Part shown: positions 10,936-21,504 of the stretch, in pieces
How positions within the stretch are numbered: the first letter of the stretch is position 1
Layout: every line of letters starts with the position of its first letter
Origin: Chlamydomonas sphaeroides
Taxonomy: Eukaryota > Chlorophyta > Chlorophyceae > Chlamydomonadales > Chlamydomonadaceae
Assembly (NCBI GenBank): GCA_001662425.1
Contig: BDDC01000005.1
Coordinates: forward strand, 174,473-238,472
Direction: 5' to 3'
Length of the DNA stretch: 64,000 nt
Notes under the pieces: model-generated
Database searches by the model: none
What the model saw: only the letters and a program-made list of their open reading frames with translations
What the model was told of the DNA's origin: nothing
Position numbers and translations under genes: made by a program

Positions 10936-13343
10936 TCAGCTGGACGCGGGCGGCCGGACGTTGGCTGCGAACTGGCCCTGCACGTTGCCTGTTGACGAGG
11001 CAGCCGGCAGTCAGCACACACAAGGGGCCGTTCAGTGCTCAGCAACGAGAGCAGCCAGAGGAGCGTGGGGTTTGCCCAGCCCGCCACCCTGGTCCTGGCG
11101 GGTCCTGCCCCCGACCCACATGGCACCCAGCTCGCGGCTGCTGTACAAGCCGCGGCACCCCTGGCCCTGACCCTGACGCTGGCCGGACCCCGCCCCGCCC
11201 CGCCCCGCCCCGACCAACCCTGCGCCCGCCTGCTCACCCGGCGGGCTGTAGTGGCACACGTACGCGCGGCGCATCCAGCAGTTGGGCCCCGATGAGGCGG
11301 TGGCGCAGCCCACGTGTGTGCTGGAGGCCCACAGCATCTGGGTGGCGTGCCCCGTGCCGGAGCTGTACAAGGCGGCCGCGTATGAGTACGCCCCGATCTG
11401 CGGAGGCCGCCAAGGCCAGCAGCGGGGGCAGCGGGGTTGCGGCGGGGTCACAGCGGGCGAGCGAGTACAGGCGCGGCGGGCGCAGGGCGGCGGGAGAGAG
11501 CAGAGTGATGTGCGTCGGGACGCATGTGGGTCGGGACTGACCCACATGCGCCGCACGCCACTGGCCCGACCCACATGCCCCGCCGGCATCCCCCCGCGCG
11601 CGCCTGCTGCCCACTCAGTTTGCGCACCTCCTCGTCGTACCACCCTCGCGACACATCGGCCCAGTCGTCCTGGCCTGCGCGGGCATGGGCGAGGAGGGGC
11701 AAGGAGCGTGGGGCCCTGCCCCGCTGCCGGCCCGGCAACCTCCCCATCGCAGCCCCATGCATGGCCCTGCCAGCATACCCCACCACTCGCCCCAGCTGGC
11801 TGCCGCACTATCGGCCTGGCATGGCCCCTATCCCCGACTGCCGCTAGCGAAGCTACCATGTCTGCCGCATCACCAGCGCTGCTGCGCCCACAGTCCTAAG
11901 CGGGCACCCACGCACGCACCCGCCGCCAGGTTCTCGCCGACGCCGTCCCAGTGGCTGTGCTCCCAGACGCAGGACGACGCCAGCTGCTGCGCATACGACG
12001 CCGCCGAGCGCTCCAGGCCGCCGTCCCAGGCCAGCGGCGCCGTGCTGTGGCGAGCGCGGATGCTGTTGTGCAGGGCCAGGATGTCGGAGCCGCCGCTGCC
12101 GCTGCCGCCGCCAGTGCTGCTGCCGAAGCTGCCCTCATAGCCACCGCCGCCGCTGCTGCCGCCAGAGCTGCCAGCGGTCTGGTCGGCGCTGTACGCACCG
12201 GAGCCGCCCGAGGTGTCGTAGCCCTGCACGACGCCCGGTCCGGACTCGGATCCGGATCCGGAACCGGTGCCGGATCCCGAGCCAGCGCCGTAGCCGCTGT
12301 CGTAGCTGGAACCAGCTGCGGGACCGGAGGCCCCGTAGCCGGAGGGCTGGGCGGCGGGCGCTGCGCCTGGGTTGTAGCTGGCGGCGCCGGCGGCTGCGGA
12401 GCCGGAGGGGTCGTAGACGGTAGTCTGGTAGGCGGGCGTAGATGTCGCATCGTAGGTGGGGGCCGCGGCTGCGGGGCCGGCTTGGTAGGCGGGGTTAGCG
12501 GCGCCGGCGCCGGCTGGGGTGTAGGGTGTACTGCTGTAGCCTGCGGCGCCGGCCGAGGGGTTAGCCGCAGCGCCGGGAGTGACGGTGGCGGGCGCGCCTG
12601 CGCGGCGTGGACGGGCGACGGGCGCGTCATTTGACCGTGCGGCTGTAGGCGTGGGGACGAAAGGCGACGCGGGAAAGGTTTGCCGCACCTTGGTCGCCGT
12701 TGACTGCGCCGTTGACCGCGCCATTGACGGCCGTCGTGACGGCGCCGGTCACGGCATCCGTGATCGGCTGGGCGATGGCGGCAACCTGGTGGGGTGGGGC
12801 GCAGGCGGGGTCCAGGGAGGTGGGCTCACGGCGAAGCAGGGCAGCGCTAGGTGACACGCCAGCGGACGGCGCGTTGGGGGCTGGGCGGAGGGACCGTGCC
12901 GCGTTGCTTCTCGTGGGCTGCTGCGGCCTGCCTTTCCTGGTCTTGGGTGACTTGCCGCAGCGCGCGGCGGCTGCCGCGGCGGCGGGGCAGGGGCGCGGGC
13001 GAGGCCGCTGTGGGCTGCTCGGCAAGCTGCTCCGGCAGCGACGGCTGCTGCTGGCCGCGGGCGTCGTGCTGGGAGCCGAAGGCCGCTGACAGCGCGGCGA
13101 GCTGCCGGGGCGTTGGATTGCGTCGGGGTAGGGCGAGTCAGCTGCAAGCCCAAGAGAGCAGCCGGCTTGGCGAGCGCCTGCAAGCGAACCGGCAGAGCAG
13201 CCGGCACGTACCTGCTCAGGGCCCAGCTCCCACTGCTGCAGCGAACGGAGATGATCCGGTGTCACGCGGCCCGCGCAAGCAGGCGATGCCGCAGCCAGCA
13301 CCGCCAGCGCGAGCGCCGCGACGGCTGTGGCGCGGGGCGGCAT
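10936..13343 (-). CDS. Secreted CAP (SCP/PR-1) superfamily protein with Gly/Ser/Ala-rich linker, 6 exons, about 388 aa
   Basis: Minus-strand exons 13212-13343, 12689-12785, 11920-12597, 11628-11674, 11238-11397 and 10936-10988 close exactly to 388 codons. The protein starts with a signal peptide (Met-Pro-Pro-Arg, a hydrophobic Ala/Leu/Val stretch, then CAG). A long low-complexity linker rich in Ala, Gly, Ser, Pro and Tyr follows (about residues 77-245). The C-terminal CAP domain runs from about 247 to the end: LALHNSIRARH, then GENLAAG, WYDEE, GTGHATQMLW, VGCA, CHYSPPGN and GQFAANV. The two His and conserved Glu of the CAP pocket are visible. CAP proteins are extracellular and include plant PR-1; an apoplast or cell-wall role is likely, but the target is unknown. 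The region around 12600-12785 is the least certain part, because two acceptors give the same phase. The gene is divergent with the one at 13808. Confidence 0.85.
11184..11213. repeat. (CCCCG)n run in a CAP gene intron
   Basis: Short tandem CCCCG units lie inside the last intron of the CAP protein gene. This is a simple repeat. Confidence 0.75.
11521..11550. repeat. Perfect 12-bp inverted repeat (hairpin) in a CAP gene intron
   Basis: The arms at 11521-11532 (CGCATGTGGGTC) and 11539-11550 are exact reverse complements around a 6-nt loop. It sits inside the intron between CAP exons 4 and 5. Another copy of the arm sequence lies at about 11567. The hairpin could form in DNA or pre-mRNA; its role is unknown. 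Confidence 0.8.
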
Positions 13344-13807
13344 GCCCACTGCAGCAGCTGTTCTTGGCTGCGAGCGGCTGCTAACCGGCGTGGGGCTGCT
13401 ATCGGTACTTTGGGCGCAACGCGGCGAGGGGTTGCTGGCGTGGGATGTCGAAGAGCTCTCAGGATCAGAAATAGATAGGGGGGTCACGGAAGGCTGTTGC
13501 TAGGTGGTAAGCGGGGTAACGGGGGAGCTGTGGGCTCGCTTGCCACAGGCAGGCGCTTGGCGCCATAATGTTGTACGGCAGCCCGGGCCTGAATCGTCGC
13601 TCACATGGCCGCCACGTGCCCCGCCAGCTAGGAGCCTGCGAGCCTCTTGTTGATGGCAGCCGATCTGTCAGCCGCTTGTCAACGTCGCACGACCCAGCAA
13701 CCTCGCTCCATACTCAAGCTCCCCACACCGCGCCACACACCTACACCTCTCAATACCCAGCCGCGAGGAGCTCCGACTCGACGCCCTCGCTAACCTCAAC
13801 CGCAACG
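13344..13807. promoter_or_regulatory. Divergent promoter region between the CAP gene and the 13.8 kb gene
   Basis: About 460 bp separate the two oppositely oriented start codons. The part just before 13808 is C/A-rich without G runs, like a typical algal 5' leader. An open frame runs from 13568 into the plus-strand gene, but its codons are unlike coding sequence, so I treat it as untranslated. Confidence 0.45.
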
Positions 13808-14518
13808 ATGCGCCGCGTGCAGTCGAGCGCTGCCGGCTTGTGGCCCGGCCATCAGATGCCTGCTAGCAGCAGCGCTACCGTGGTTCTGCAGCCGGCGGCT
13901 GCAGCTGAGAGCACGCCCGCGCTGTCAACGTTTGCCGGCGCCCGTCGCGCGCGCCGCGCGTCGATGCTCATCTTCGCTCCCTCTGCCAGCTGCTGTGCGA
14001 CCGCAGCGACCGATGAGCTGGCTTCGGGCGGCAAGGTTTCGGACCTCTACCCCTGCTCCTCCACGTCAGCCCTTCCCAGTTGCACCCCCGCCGCCCCCTA
14101 CCCCGCGGCCTCCTCCGCCACCGGCTGCTACGGCGCCGCCCCCGCCCCCGCCACACCAAGCAGCCGTGCCGGCGCGTCCGACGATGCTGCTGCTGCCATG
14201 AGCCTTGGCTGCGACCTCCGACCCGCGCCGTGCCCGTCACCGTCGCTGTCTCCGTTTGGTGAGGGCGAGTGGCTGGCGGCCGCGCTGGCGCTGCCGTCGC
14301 CGACCTCCACGCCCGGCCGCGGCGCCCGGCGCGTCTACGGCACGCCCCCGCCGTCGCCGCTGCACCAGACGGCCCTGCTGCTGCCGCCGTCGCCGTTCGC
14401 GCTGCCGATGGCGGCGGCCGCCGCTGAGGGCGGCTACGCGGCGCCGCGCCTCCGCCGCGTGGCGCGCGTGCGGCGGGACCTGGATCAGCTGTGCGGCGGC
14501 GTCGCTGCCGCCGAGTGA
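13808..14518 (+). CDS. Unknown Ala/Ser/Pro-rich protein, about 236 aa, single exon
   Basis: I do not recognise this gene. The open frame from the ATG at 13808 encodes a basic N-terminus (MRRVQSSA), a long Ala/Ser/Pro-rich low-complexity body, proline motifs (YGTPPPSPLHQ), and a short basic amphipathic tail (RLRRVARVRRDLDQL) before the stop at 14516. Codon use is strongly G/C-ending like the neighbouring genes, which supports translation. The tail resembles the end of the gene at 17467-18236 (RLRRVRRVLEGLDRL). An upstream in-frame ATG at 13568 would add 80 residues of poorer codon quality, so it was not chosen. A hidden intron cannot be excluded. Function and location are unknown; the basic helical tail might bind another protein or nucleic acid, but nothing demonstrates this. 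Confidence 0.55.
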   Translation: MRRVQSSAAGLWPGHQMPASSSATVVLQPAAAAESTPALSTFAGARRARRASMLIFAPSASCCATAATDELASGGKVSDLYPCSSTSALPSCTPAAPYPAASSATGCYGAAPAPATPSSRAGASDDAAAAMSLGCDLRPAPCPSPSLSPFGEGEWLAAALALPSPTSTPGRGARRVYGTPPPSPLHQTALLLPPSPFALPMAAAAAEGGYAAPRLRRVARVRRDLDQLCGGVAAAE

Positions 14519-14597
14519 TGGTTGGCGCTGCTGCCGATGAGTGATGATTGGCGCCGCTGCCGCCGAGTGATGGCCGGCGCCGGTGCCGATGAGTGAG
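14499..14597 (+). repeat. About 30-bp tandem repeat spanning the stop codon of the 13.8 kb gene
   Basis: Units of roughly 30 bp built on GCTGCCGCCGAGTGATG, alternating with the variant GCTGCCGATGAGTGATG, repeat about three to four times. The first unit contains the last codons and the TGA of the gene, so each unit carries its own copy of the stop-codon context. Confidence 0.75.
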
Positions 14598-17466
14598 GTG
14601 GCTTGTGTGTGGCCCACGTGGCTTTATGGAACGAATGATACGTGTGTGGGCGGGACACGGTCACAGTTCAGCACTCTATAGCTTACTATCTGGCGTGCAT
14701 GGGGCTGGGGCATGCCATGAAAAAGTGCATTGCTTTCCCTTTGCGTCAAGATTCTCTTTGCTTGGGGCGTGTCAAGGGAGGCCGCTGCATTGGGCGCCTT
14801 CCGGGGTGTTTGTGTCGCAGCGCCGGCAGGCGCCGGCGGGGTGTGTGTGGCGTCAGCAGAGATGCGACGTGTCGTACGTTCTTGGTTGACCGGGCGGCGC
14901 CCCGTGGTCGAGTGGGCGCCATATCGATGGTCTTGCATGTGTGGGAGCGTACTGGCTGTCGGTGCCTGTGGTGGTGTGATAGCGCTAATCTTATGCGCGG
15001 CCGCTCTCGTGCTGGCAACAGGGCCCCAGCCTCCCTGCTTGCCAAGCTGCGGCTTTGCGTGGTCCTCAGTGCATTCATGTTTTTTGTGTACGGCATGCTC
15101 ACCTGTTTGTGTACGACATGCTCACATGTTTGTGTACGGCATGTCGTGGCACCGCCCAAGGTATGTCACGGCGATGCCCGTACGTGTAGCGCCTGCACGT
15201 TGCGTGTGCGGAACGGATGCGTGCTGTCAACAACGAATGCGCGCCTCGGGCAGAAACTGCGTGGCACGTGGCAGTCTACTGTGTGAGCCACATGCGAGCC
15301 ACGCCAGCATAAAGATGAAGCCGCGCGGCCGGGTGCCGGGCGTGTGGTTGTACTAGTATGGTCGGTGCGCTGAGAGGGCGCCAAGTGGCTGCGCGTGGCG
15401 GTGGCGCGTGCGGCGAAGGGTGTATGAACGGATGCTGGACTGCGGACCTGCAGGCCGCTGCTGGAGGTGGGGTTGCGACAGCCCGCTTTGTGGGGGAGGG
15501 CAGGAGGGCGCTGCGGAGTGATGGGAGGCGGCCCTAGGCTGCTGCGGCGGGCAGGCGGCGGCCAGGTGTTGGTCGGGACCTGCCGCGTGTGCGTGCGTGG
15601 TGTCGGGAGGAGGCCGCCGTGTTGTAAGACCGGACGTGCGGTCGGTTGGTAGGGACGCGTGCCTGAACGCGCCATGGGCCACTGGCCCTAGCGCTGGTGC
15701 TGTAACATGCAGCGAGACGTGAGCGCATGTGCAGGTGCCTCGCGTACAACCTAACGAGCTGCGCGTGGCTGCGGCTGCGGCACGCCGAGCCGACCAGGCG
15801 GGCGTAGAGCAGGGACATCTCGCTCGGGGCATTCATCTGCAGCTCTCGCTATATGTACGTGCACCTCACAGCCCCAATCCGTCGTCCGCGCGCCCCTTGC
15901 CCTTGCGCCCCGGGGCTTTTTGTGGAATGAAAATTATAAGAATGCATGGGGATACCCCTGACTCGCCCCGGGGCATTTCCGCAGGGGGGCGTTTCCGCGC
16001 CGCGTCTGGGTATCAGTAGTCAGTGGCTGCGCCACCGACTCACAATACAGAGCCGGTATGCAATATCAACGCGTTGCTGGGCCACCGCTTGCAGGGCAGG
16101 ATGGCAGGTCGATCAGCGGATACCCACCAGCGGCCGGGGGCGGCGACGGCGGTGGCGATGGCGGCGGCGAAGGGCTAGGTCCGGCCGCGGCCGCGGCAAG
16201 CGCGGCTGCCGGAGCTCTGACGGCGGGGGCCGAGCGAGGGGGGGCCCCTCCGCTTGCAGAGGTGCGGCCGCCGACACCTCCGGGCCGGGGCTGAGTGGCA
16301 GCGGCACGGGGGCCGGAGGCCGCGGCCAGCGGCGGACAAGATCAGCCTCCTCTGAAAGCACCAAGCGGAAGCGTAGCGTGTTGGGGTCAAACTTGGCGGC
16401 GAGGGGGGCTTTGCCTCCTGGCCATGCCTGGCTGGCTTGGGCGCTTGGAGGCGGCTGTTGCGATAGCAGCCGTAGGCGTGCGTTGGCGCGAGGCCGGGCG
16501 GGATGCCTGCCGATGCTTTGCACGCAAGCGTGCCCCGGACATGTGAAGGAGCCAGGGGTCGCATCCCAGACGAGCTACGCATGGCGCTGAGTTGACAGGC
16601 TGGTGGGCGCATGCGTTTCAACGTGTTTCAGCACCTAAAACTGAGGAAGCCGAATTGTCCGGAGCGGCCAGCAGCCCCAGATAAATGACATGGTGATATA
16701 ACGCCCCTTCATTGAACGGCCCCCTTGTCCGCCGGCGGCTGTCTGCTAGGTGGGGGGCTGGGGTCAGCAGCTGGTGTGTACGTGTGCCGACCCGCTGTTT
16801 GGACTCCACGCACAGGGCAGGATTGCGGCGACCGGAGCTCTTCTGGCTTGGCGCATTCAATGGTTGGAATTCAGGTTATCGCTTGGTCGTGGCGTCCCCT
16901 GGTCCGTGCACAGCTGGCATGCGACACAGGAACGTTAGGATGCTCGCGTGCAAGCGGCGACATGTTCCAGTCATTCACGCCACAGGCAGACGACGGCGAA
17001 CGGAGGGAGGTCGCGACATGGTGGGTATGAATAGCACTGTTCCAGAAGCGTTAGTCACGGAACCTCACGGACCGGGTAGCAGCTTCGCACGGCACCACCG
17101 TGACTGGTGAGCTGCTCGCCACCCAACAAGGTAGCTTTGCCAAGCGCAGAGTGCTCATATAGGTGCCATTTATCTCAGGCTGGTCTGGGTTGCGCTGGCG
17201 AAATTGATGGCAAACGCATCGGCCGACTCGGGAACTTCCTGGGCCCGGCACAAGGCTACAGTAAGGTCCCCAAACTACCCAAAGCCACACATACAGCTCA
17301 AAAGCGATACATCGACAGTACCCAGGACGCCTCCCAAGCTTCCCCGCCGATATAGTCCACTTGAATTCGCGCGCCGAAGCTGCCTCCGCGACCATAGCCA
17401 GGCAGCCGTCAGATAGAATAGCTTATCCCAGCTTAAAAGAGCAAGGCTCGACGCAAAAGGCCGACA
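14519..17466. other. Long 3' and intergenic region, no supported gene
   Basis: This stretch of nearly 3 kb contains no exon I can support. It probably includes a long 3' untranslated region of the preceding gene; a plus-strand TGTAA lies at 15701. It also holds a short tandem repeat at 15080-15145 and a GGC/GGT-rich microsatellite-like block at about 16135-16180. Open frames of up to 215 codons are present but have poor codon bias, as expected by chance in GC-rich DNA. Confidence 0.5.
15080..15145 (+). repeat. Three-copy tandem repeat of about 23 bp
   Basis: Three adjacent imperfect copies of TGTTTGTGTACGGCATGCTCAC occur here. The first copy has extra T residues and the others have single-base changes. 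The repeat lies in noncoding DNA. Confidence 0.8.
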
Positions 17467-18236
17467 ATGACTGTCTGGCGCCGCAGCTCGGTCGGAGTGT
17501 CAGCTCAGGAGAGCCTCTGCGGTTCTGCCCCGTGCTTTGCGGACAGGGCCTGCATCATCGGCAGGCTCCGTCGCGCAGCCACATCGGCTTTGTCGGCTAC
17601 AGGCGAGCAGCCTGCTGCATTGAGACCCAAACCCGGGCCTCGTACGCTGTGTCATAGCGACCCTTTGCGGCCGACCACAAAGGACACGCTGCCCGTTTGC
17701 GAAAGTGCAGGTTTTGTCATATAGCTACGTCGCTTAGGGTTCGTCACCCCACGCGCCACGCCGACTCTTGAACTTCCCACCTGTCTGTCCTCCCCCTGGC
17801 CACAGCCGGCGTGACCTCCACGTCGTCCGCGTCCCCGTTTGACAACGCCACGGTCAGCATGGACGGCAGCGAGGCGTCCTCCTACTTTGCCTCAGCGCGT
17901 ATGCAGTCAGTCGGCTCGTCGTGCTTCTCCGACATACCGTCCAGGCCCGCCACGCCAACCCGTGCCGCCCGCCTGTCAAGCAACCTGGCGAGCGCAGCAT
18001 CTCTGCCAATGCCGCTGCTACCACCGGCTACCGCACCAGCCTACGGTTCGGCACGTAGCAGCAAACAATTCAAGCGAGCCTTCTGTGCCGCCTCCCTGGC
18101 GGCTGGGGCTCGGGCGCAGAGCGATGGAGTGGTGCCGCTGGCTGCGCGCGGGTGCTGCCGACTGCGGCGCGTGAGGCGCGTGCTGGAGGGCCTGGATCGC
18201 CTGGCTGCGTCGATGGACGAGCCCTTCGCCGCGTGA
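17467..18236 (+). CDS. Unknown Ser/Ala-rich protein, probably 2 exons, about 224 aa
   Basis: I do not recognise this gene. The confident part is the exon 17806-18236, which begins after a good pyrimidine-rich acceptor and reads FDNATVSMDGSEASSYF and then a Ser/Ala/Pro-rich stretch. It ends in a basic amphipathic tail (RLRRVRRVLEGLDRLAASM) and TGA. The proposed first exon 17467-17710 (starting MTVWRRSSVG) joins in phase but uses a weak donor (GTTTTG), so the 5' end is tentative. The tail matches the end of the gene at 13808-14518 in its spacing of Arg, Val and Leu, and the predicted lengths are similar (224 and 236). The two may be diverged paralogues. Function is unknown. Confidence 0.45.
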
Positions 18237-19317
18237 CGAAAGCCCGGTGACAGAGCATCAGGCCTTCAGACGTGCTGCGAGACAGAACCCAATCGACCAA
18301 GACTGAGGTATCATCGGATACCTGTAGTGTGTGCCCTGTTGAGGCACGTGTACCATCCGAGCGCTCTAGCGTTGATGGCAGGCAGGCCGTGCGGTTGAGG
18401 TGAGGGGTCAGCTAGGATTGTACATGCGGGTCCGGCGAGGCGCAAGGCCGCATTGGGCTTGCGCCCCCGTGACTGGGTTACGAGACAGGCTTGCGCGGCT
18501 TGCATGTAGCAACCGGAATGGTGGAGTGTTGTGCCGGCTTTTCCTCAACGCGTTTTGCTGGCCATATGTGTGATGGTATGTTCGTTCCGACGGCGGTACG
18601 TCCGATTTATCTGCTATCCAACTTTGGGCCGCGCATTGCGGCACGAGATGGCCTGCGCGCCAGCCGTCGCTTTGGCGGCTGGTGCCATCCTATCCCTTGC
18701 CGTCTGACTTCTTTCCTGTGTTGCATGCCGGGTGGGCGGCCCCACGGTGGCCCTATTGCTGCGTGTGGGCCTGACCCGGCATGAATAAACGGTATGAGAC
18801 CCCGCGGAGCTGGAGGATTGTCCTGTACTTTCTGTGTTCGTAGCGTTGTTGTTGGACCCTGATCCATTGGGTCCGCGTGCGGTGTTCGCTTCTGCTGGAC
18901 TGGCGTCAAATGGACACGCCGGCTGAGTGGGACCTAGGACGACCGTCTCCTATTCTTGCATGAGGCTGCAAGCCGAAACCGTGCTACCGGTGTTGCAAGC
19001 CTAAGCTCATGCACCCGTGCAGCGTGTACAAACCCGCGTCCTCCTCCACACCTCCTCCACAGCTTGGCAGAACCGTACATCGGCACTGACCATCCACACG
19101 CGCGCACAACCCGTAACCTTAGCTTCCGCAGAGGCGGCATGCCGTAAGCCAGGAGGCCTCGTGTCGTAAGCTGCCTACAGCAGGGCCCCCCGCAACTTCC
19201 CCGGCTAGTGCCATGCACGGTCCCCCAGCGCGCGCCCTATCACAGCTTCCCTTCCAGATCCCCTAGCCGCTCTCCAGTTCCCACCAAAAACCCCGGCTAT
19301 ACGGCATCAGTACGGGA
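18237..19317. other. Intergenic or 3' region, nothing recognised
   Basis: The region lies between two convergent genes (the 17.5-18.2 kb gene on plus and the four-span membrane protein on minus). I see no coding exon, no RNA gene and no clear TGTAA or TTACA motif near either stop. Confidence 0.5.
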
Positions 19318-21504
19318 TCACGGGTGGTCAACCTCGTACTGCAGCGTGTCCGACAGCACGGCCATGCGGTTGAACTCCTCGCGCTGCTTGGACTTGACCT
19401 GCAGGCACCACGTGGCGATCGGCGTCAGGTGCTGCGCACAGTTCTCTTCGCCCGCTGTACCACACAACCCTGCACTGATTCATGCTGCATGCCTGTTGTC
19501 CCAGGTAGCGTCCACCGCGAGCCCATACACCCGTTGCGTCATATACGCCAGGCTTAGCTCCAGCGCGCGGTGGCGCAAGCCGAGTCCATGGGTGACCCTT
19601 GCAGGGTGCGGGCGGCGGCAACGCCCCTGCCTTTCACCCCACCCATCCCCCAATGCACGCCCGGCTGATCTCCCGCGCGAGCCGCACCTCCTCCATGGCC
19701 TTGACCGCGAACACGGTGGCCAGCAGACTGAGCGCAAAGCAGAAGAAGATGAAGGTGGCGGAGGCGCGCTCGAAGCTGGTGAGGCGCTGCGGGTTGGAGG
19801 ACAGGGGATGAGGCACGTCATGTGGCAGCCCACGTCCATGTCACAGCCCCACGCCACGCCCCACGTTACGCCATTGGCGTGTTTTCCACCCGGCGCATCA
19901 CAGCCTGACAGCCGCTGTGCTCACCTCGGGCTCGCCCGCGTACTTGATGCCCACGTCTGGGGTCGGGAGTGGCGCGGAGGAGGGCGGGCGCGAGCAGGTT
20001 GCAGCTCTTCCATCCGGGCGTGCCCGGACGGTACAGGTACCGGTGCACTACTTGACGGATGCGTTTCAGGGCGGGACACGATGCTGTTCACGCTGCGTGA
20101 CCGCAGCGATGCACAAAGAGCGTGTGCTGGCGACGGGGCTGCACTGCGGGGAACCGGCGGCGAGTCGCGGGGGCAGAGCGCCTGTCATGCGGGGCCGGGC
20201 GGGACGCCGCCGGGCGGACGCACCCGTGCACAGGTCCACAAAGGCGTGGAAGCTGATAACCATCTGCGCCGCGTTGTACCCGAAGAACGCGATGATGAGC
20301 TCTGCAGGGGCGGGGGCCACGGAAAGAGGGTATAGCCCCCATGCAGACGGCACCTTTGTCACTGTTCTCGCAGCCTCTATCCATTTCAACCCCTGCAGAC
20401 GGCAGGTCCCGGACCAGCCGTTCATCGCGTGGGGCTACGGCACGCCTGGGGCTGTGAGCCGGGCGCAGCTCGAGACCCACCCCGTTGTTGGTTGATCACG
20501 CCGGCCAGGCCAAAGATGGCGAACATGTTGTTGGCAATGGACAGGTAGAAGGAGAAGCCCTGCGCATGCCGGCGAAGATGACTCAGGGTTAGGCGTCATA
20601 ATACGTGCGCGTGGCTGCCGAGCCGGAGGCCCCAGCCCCCTTCACATAGCACCCGTTTCGGCTGAGCACGCGGTAGGACTGCAACGCGACTGCGGCTTGC
20701 AACACCTGGCAGCCCGAAATCAAGTATGTTTGCAGGGCGACGTTGGAACTAGCCTCTCGCATAGCCGAGGATGCATGCTGCTTTGGAGCTGTGAAGCTTG
20801 GCGCAGCGCACCATGGGTGACCGGAAGTCCAGCGGGGACTCGTAGCCGGCCACTCGGGCGGCAATGCCGACGCTCTCATTCTCCTCCTCGTTCCTGCGGG
20901 GCGAAAGAGCGTCGCGGGGAGGCCGGGCGGTGGGCTTGGGGGTGGCAGGGGGTAGCCTGCTGGGCCCTCCAGAGGCGCAGGCGCTTGATCTGTGCCCCTG
21001 GCCCTGAAGCCTTACAGGAACTTGTCGAAGTAGTATGCCTGGTGCCGAGTGCGCCCATCACATGTGTGAGCCGCGAGAGGGGGCAACGGCACAGGCGGGC
21101 ACAGGCGTCAGAAGGGCAACAAAACCGAAGGCTCACAGTTCCGGCGCGCAAGTCCTCCGCAGCAGGTCGACGAAGTTAGCGCCGCTGCTTATCCTTGCTT
21201 GCTGAGGAGCTGCTGAACATCGGGCAGACGCACAGCTGTCCCGTTGAACGGGGGCCCCGCACGTTGGCGCACGCGCGAACCGTCAGCACGCTTGACGTTT
21301 TATAAACGAAGTATATGAGTCATTGGAGAGCCGCTAAGCTCGTTTGGCGCATGGAGACGAAAGCTGTTGCCTCGATCGGCAAGACTTGCGCTCCAGCTCC
21401 CACGCCGTCTGCCACACCTTGTAGCCCTCATAGATGCCAAGGAGGCATAGGCCGACGACAAGCTGGGCAGCCGAAATGCAGAGAACACCAGAGCCGGAAC
21501 GCAT
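19318..21504 (-). CDS. Four-transmembrane-segment membrane protein of unknown function, 8 exons, about 201 aa
   Basis: Minus-strand exons 21418-21504, 21016-21038, 20812-20893, 20481-20559, 20224-20301, 19925-19956, 19643-19786 and 19318-19398 close to 201 codons. Four hydrophobic segments are visible: near the N-terminus (VLCISAAQLVVGLCLLGIY), after an acidic loop (FYLSIANNMFAIFGLAGVI), then LIIAFFGYNAAQMVISF, then FIFFCFALSLLATVFAV. The loop between spans 1 and 2 contains FDKFL and NEEENESVGIAARVAGYESPL. The C-terminus is charged and short (KSKQREEFNRM to YEVDHP). This resembles a tetraspan topology, but I cannot assign a family. Exon 1 and the last donor (GGATGG then GTGGGG) are the weakest choices. 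Further 5' exons between 21505 and 22150 are possible, since unassigned Cys-rich sequence occurs there. Confidence 0.62.

Noticed and set aside
16135..16200. GGC/GGT-rich block as a coding Gly-rich protein
   Set aside because: It is a microsatellite-like run with no flanking exon or consistent frame.
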